DNA of 36,562 bases. Origin: Herminiimonas sp. Its GTDB lineage: Bacteria > Pseudomonadota > Gammaproteobacteria > Burkholderiales > Burkholderiaceae_D. Positions within the stretch are counted from its first letter, which is position 1, and every line of letters starts with the position of its first letter. The translations under genes and the position numbers were made by a program. Shown here in pieces: positions 34,879 to 36,562 of the stretch. The notes beneath the pieces were generated by a model. The model searched no databases. It was given only the letters and a program-made list of their open reading frames with translations, and was not told where the DNA came from. Location of the stretch: contig JAQGMO010000210.1 of NCBI GenBank assembly GCA_028292315.1, positions 1 through 36,562 of the forward strand, read 5' to 3'.

Positions 34879-36562
34879 ATGCTTCGGACGCGACGCCTAT
34901 CGAAACGACGGATCAATGCGGCTTTTTTCGGCATGATGCTGTACATTTTATGTGCGACGCAAGAAGTGCAGGCATTGACACTATTGAATAGTGCTACCGT
35001 GACCATCGAACTCGCAACGAACGCGGGAACGCTTCCTCCCGCCGCGGTGCAGCTGCCCTATAACTGGAACAGCGAACAAGGAGGCGTGAGCGGGAAAGCC
35101 CATTTTGTCATCAGGTTTCCAGCCGCTCCGGACGGACCGCAGCAAGGGTTGTTCATCCGCCGCATCGGCAATTCCTTTGAACTTGCGGTCAATGGCGAGC
35201 GACTGGCAAAGGAAGGTATCCATGGCGACCTCTATACCGATACGCGTTCCCAGCCGAGACTCTTTATCATTCCGCCCCATCTTCTGCGTGCCGATAACGT
35301 CGTTACCATTACGATTGGCGCGGTAAGCGGGCGATCTGCCGGGGTCGGCCCCGTATATGGTGGAACCGTGGAAGAAGTCCGCCGGTTATACGAGGAATCA
35401 ATCCGATGGCGCAATAACGCCTCCCTGGTCATTATGGTCGTCAGCGCGCTTTTGGGTGGGCTGGTTCTCCTGCTCTGGCTGCACCAGCGCGAGAGCCTGT
35501 ATCTGTATTACGCGTTGAGCGAACTGTTGTGGGCCGTTCATATCGCGGACACCCAATTGGAGGCTTCGCCATTGCCATGGCCCTGGTGGGGCTTCATCAG
35601 CTATTTAACTTATGCGGCCTCGCCGGGATTTATCTGCAAGTTTTCACTGACGCTGATCGGCAGGCACGACGGATGGTTCAAACGGCTCGTGGATTTCCAG
35701 TTATGGTTTACGACGCCTGTCATTGCGCTGGCCTTGCTCGGAAACCGCCCCGGGCTTGTATCGCTCTGGCTCGGGTTCACCATTCTGATGTGCATTGCTG
35801 TTGCCGGCGCGGTGATCCGTCATGGCTTTCGTGAAAGTTCTGTTGAACAGCGTGTACTGTCCGTGGCGGTTGCAGTAACCAGCGTTGCTGCCATACGGGA
35901 TATGGTGGTGTTTCGGATATTACCCGGTTATGGCGGGTTCCCGGTGCTCTTGTTCGCGTGGGCGGCGTTCGGTATCTGCATGGCGTGGGTCATCGCGCAG
36001 CGCTTGCAAAAACTGACTCAATCTGTCGGCGACATGAATAATACCTTGACGCAGCGCCTGGCTCAGCGGGAAAAAGAACTTGGCGCCATATTCGAATCCC
36101 GGGCCGTACATGCTCAACATCAGGCGGTTATCGATGAACGCCAAAGAATCATGAGAGACATGCATGATGGCCTTGGCAGCCAGCTGGTCAGCGCCGTCCG
36201 TCTCGTCAAAGACTCGAATGTGCCGCGCAGCATGCTCGCCGAGCAATTGGAAGATGCATTGGATATCCTGAAGCTGACCGTCGACGCAATGCAGGATACC
36301 GACGGCGACATTGCGATGCTTCTTGGCACACTGCGCTACCGATTATCCCCCAGGCTCGATGCACTCGGCGTTGCCTTGACTTGGGAGGTGCTGCCGTTGC
36401 CGGTAGTCCAGAACTGGACGATACAAAAATCGAGCCATCTGCAACTGATCCTGTTCGAGGCAATTTCCAATGTAATGGCACATGCAAAGGCCACCCGTGC
36501 CCATCTGCGCGCATGGCACAGGAATGGCGAAAACGGGGACGAGATATTCATCTCGCTCAGCG
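34879..36562 (+). CDS. NarL-type sensor histidine kinase with 7TM-DISM-like sensor, truncated by window end
   Basis: This open frame of over 560 codons runs off the right edge. A signal/anchor helix (about 13-32) precedes a periplasmic domain (about 33-180), then a block of about seven membrane helices (about 182-385). A coiled linker leads to a HisKA_3 dimerisation domain with DERQRIMRDMHDGLGSQL, where the His of MHDG is the phosphoacceptor. The start of a HATPase domain (LILFEAISNVMAHAKA, N box) is visible before the edge. The ATG at 34879 has a weak AAGAACGACAG upstream and lies 85 bases after the response regulator stop. The layout matches 7TM-DISM kinases that sense periplasmic ligands; the ligand is unknown. 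Confidence 0.88.
   Translation, partial: MLRTRRLSKRRINAAFFGMMLYILCATQEVQALTLLNSATVTIELATNAGTLPPAAVQLPYNWNSEQGGVSGKAHFVIRFPAAPDGPQQGLFIRRIGNSFELAVNGERLAKEGIHGDLYTDTRSQPRLFIIPPHLLRADNVVTITIGAVSGRSAGVGPVYGGTVEEVRRLYEESIRWRNNASLVIMVVSALLGGLVLLLWLHQRESLYLYYALSELLWAVHIADTQLEASPLPWPWWGFISYLTYAASPGFICKFSLTLIGRHDGWFKRLVDFQLWFTTPVIALALLGNRPGLVSLWLGFTILMCIAVAGAVIRHGFRESSVEQRVLSVAVAVTSVAAIRDMVVFRILPGYGGFPVLLFAWAAFGICMAWVIAQRLQKLTQSVGDMNNTLTQRLAQREKELGAIFESRAVHAQHQAVIDERQRIMRDMHDGLGSQLVSAVRLVKDSNVPRSMLAEQLEDALDILKLTVDAMQDTDGDIAMLLGTLRYRLSPRLDALGVALTWEVLPLPVVQNWTIQKSSHLQLILFEAISNVMAHAKATRAHLRAWHRNGENGDEIFISLS

Overview
The window is high-GC DNA with a bacterial gene layout that fits a soil or freshwater betaproteobacterium, most likely order Burkholderiales and perhaps Oxalobacteraceae. 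This is inferred from family content: a PhaB-like reductase, a Bug-type solute-binding protein, many c-di-GMP and two-component proteins, and several CoA-linked acid-degradation genes. No rRNA, tRNA or CRISPR array was seen. Two genes run off the window edges: an unknown gene at the left and a histidine kinase at the right. || Layout. 1-1587: two minus-strand genes of unknown function. 1702-6052: a divergent c-di-GMP pair, a membrane GGDEF/EAL protein and a REC-GGDEF response regulator. 6097-6491: a frameshifted remnant. 6766-6996: a small unknown gene. 7093-7950: a mercaptopyruvate sulfurtransferase. 8104-14636: a carboxylic-acid module. It has an SDR and a MaoC hydratase on minus, divergent from an acyl-CoA ligase, a quinone-reductase-like MDR, a PhaB-like reductase and a periplasmic binding protein on plus. 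14760-15458: a SAM methyltransferase. 15687-16748: a tyrosine recombinase that appears to lack several catalytic residues, followed upstream by a 100-bp inverted-repeat structure. 17056-21041: two overlapping sensor kinases. 21259-23809: a DUF1499 protein, a YgjP-like metallopeptidase and an aldo/keto reductase. 23801-31420: a second acid-catabolism locus. It has a CitE-like lyase, a CaiB/BaiF CoA-transferase, MmgE/PrpD, a Bug binding protein and a GntR regulator on minus, with a MaoC hydratase and an acyl-CoA dehydrogenase divergent on plus. 31590-33725: a large lipoprotein. 34080-36562: a NarL-type response regulator and its likely partner kinase. || How the genes work together. The second acid locus has the parts expected for uptake, CoA activation, hydration and lyase cleavage of a branched or C5 dicarboxylic acid, such as itaconate, mesaconate or methylsuccinate. 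Its GntR regulator probably acts at a 12-bp element, TTGTCCGTACAA, found once upstream of the transporter gene and once in the divergent promoter region. The first acid locus looks like activation and beta-oxidation-type processing of another, possibly cyclic or aliphatic, acid. || The most unusual features are the structured repeat beside the atypical recombinase, the shared GntR operator, and the frameshifted gene at 6097-6491.
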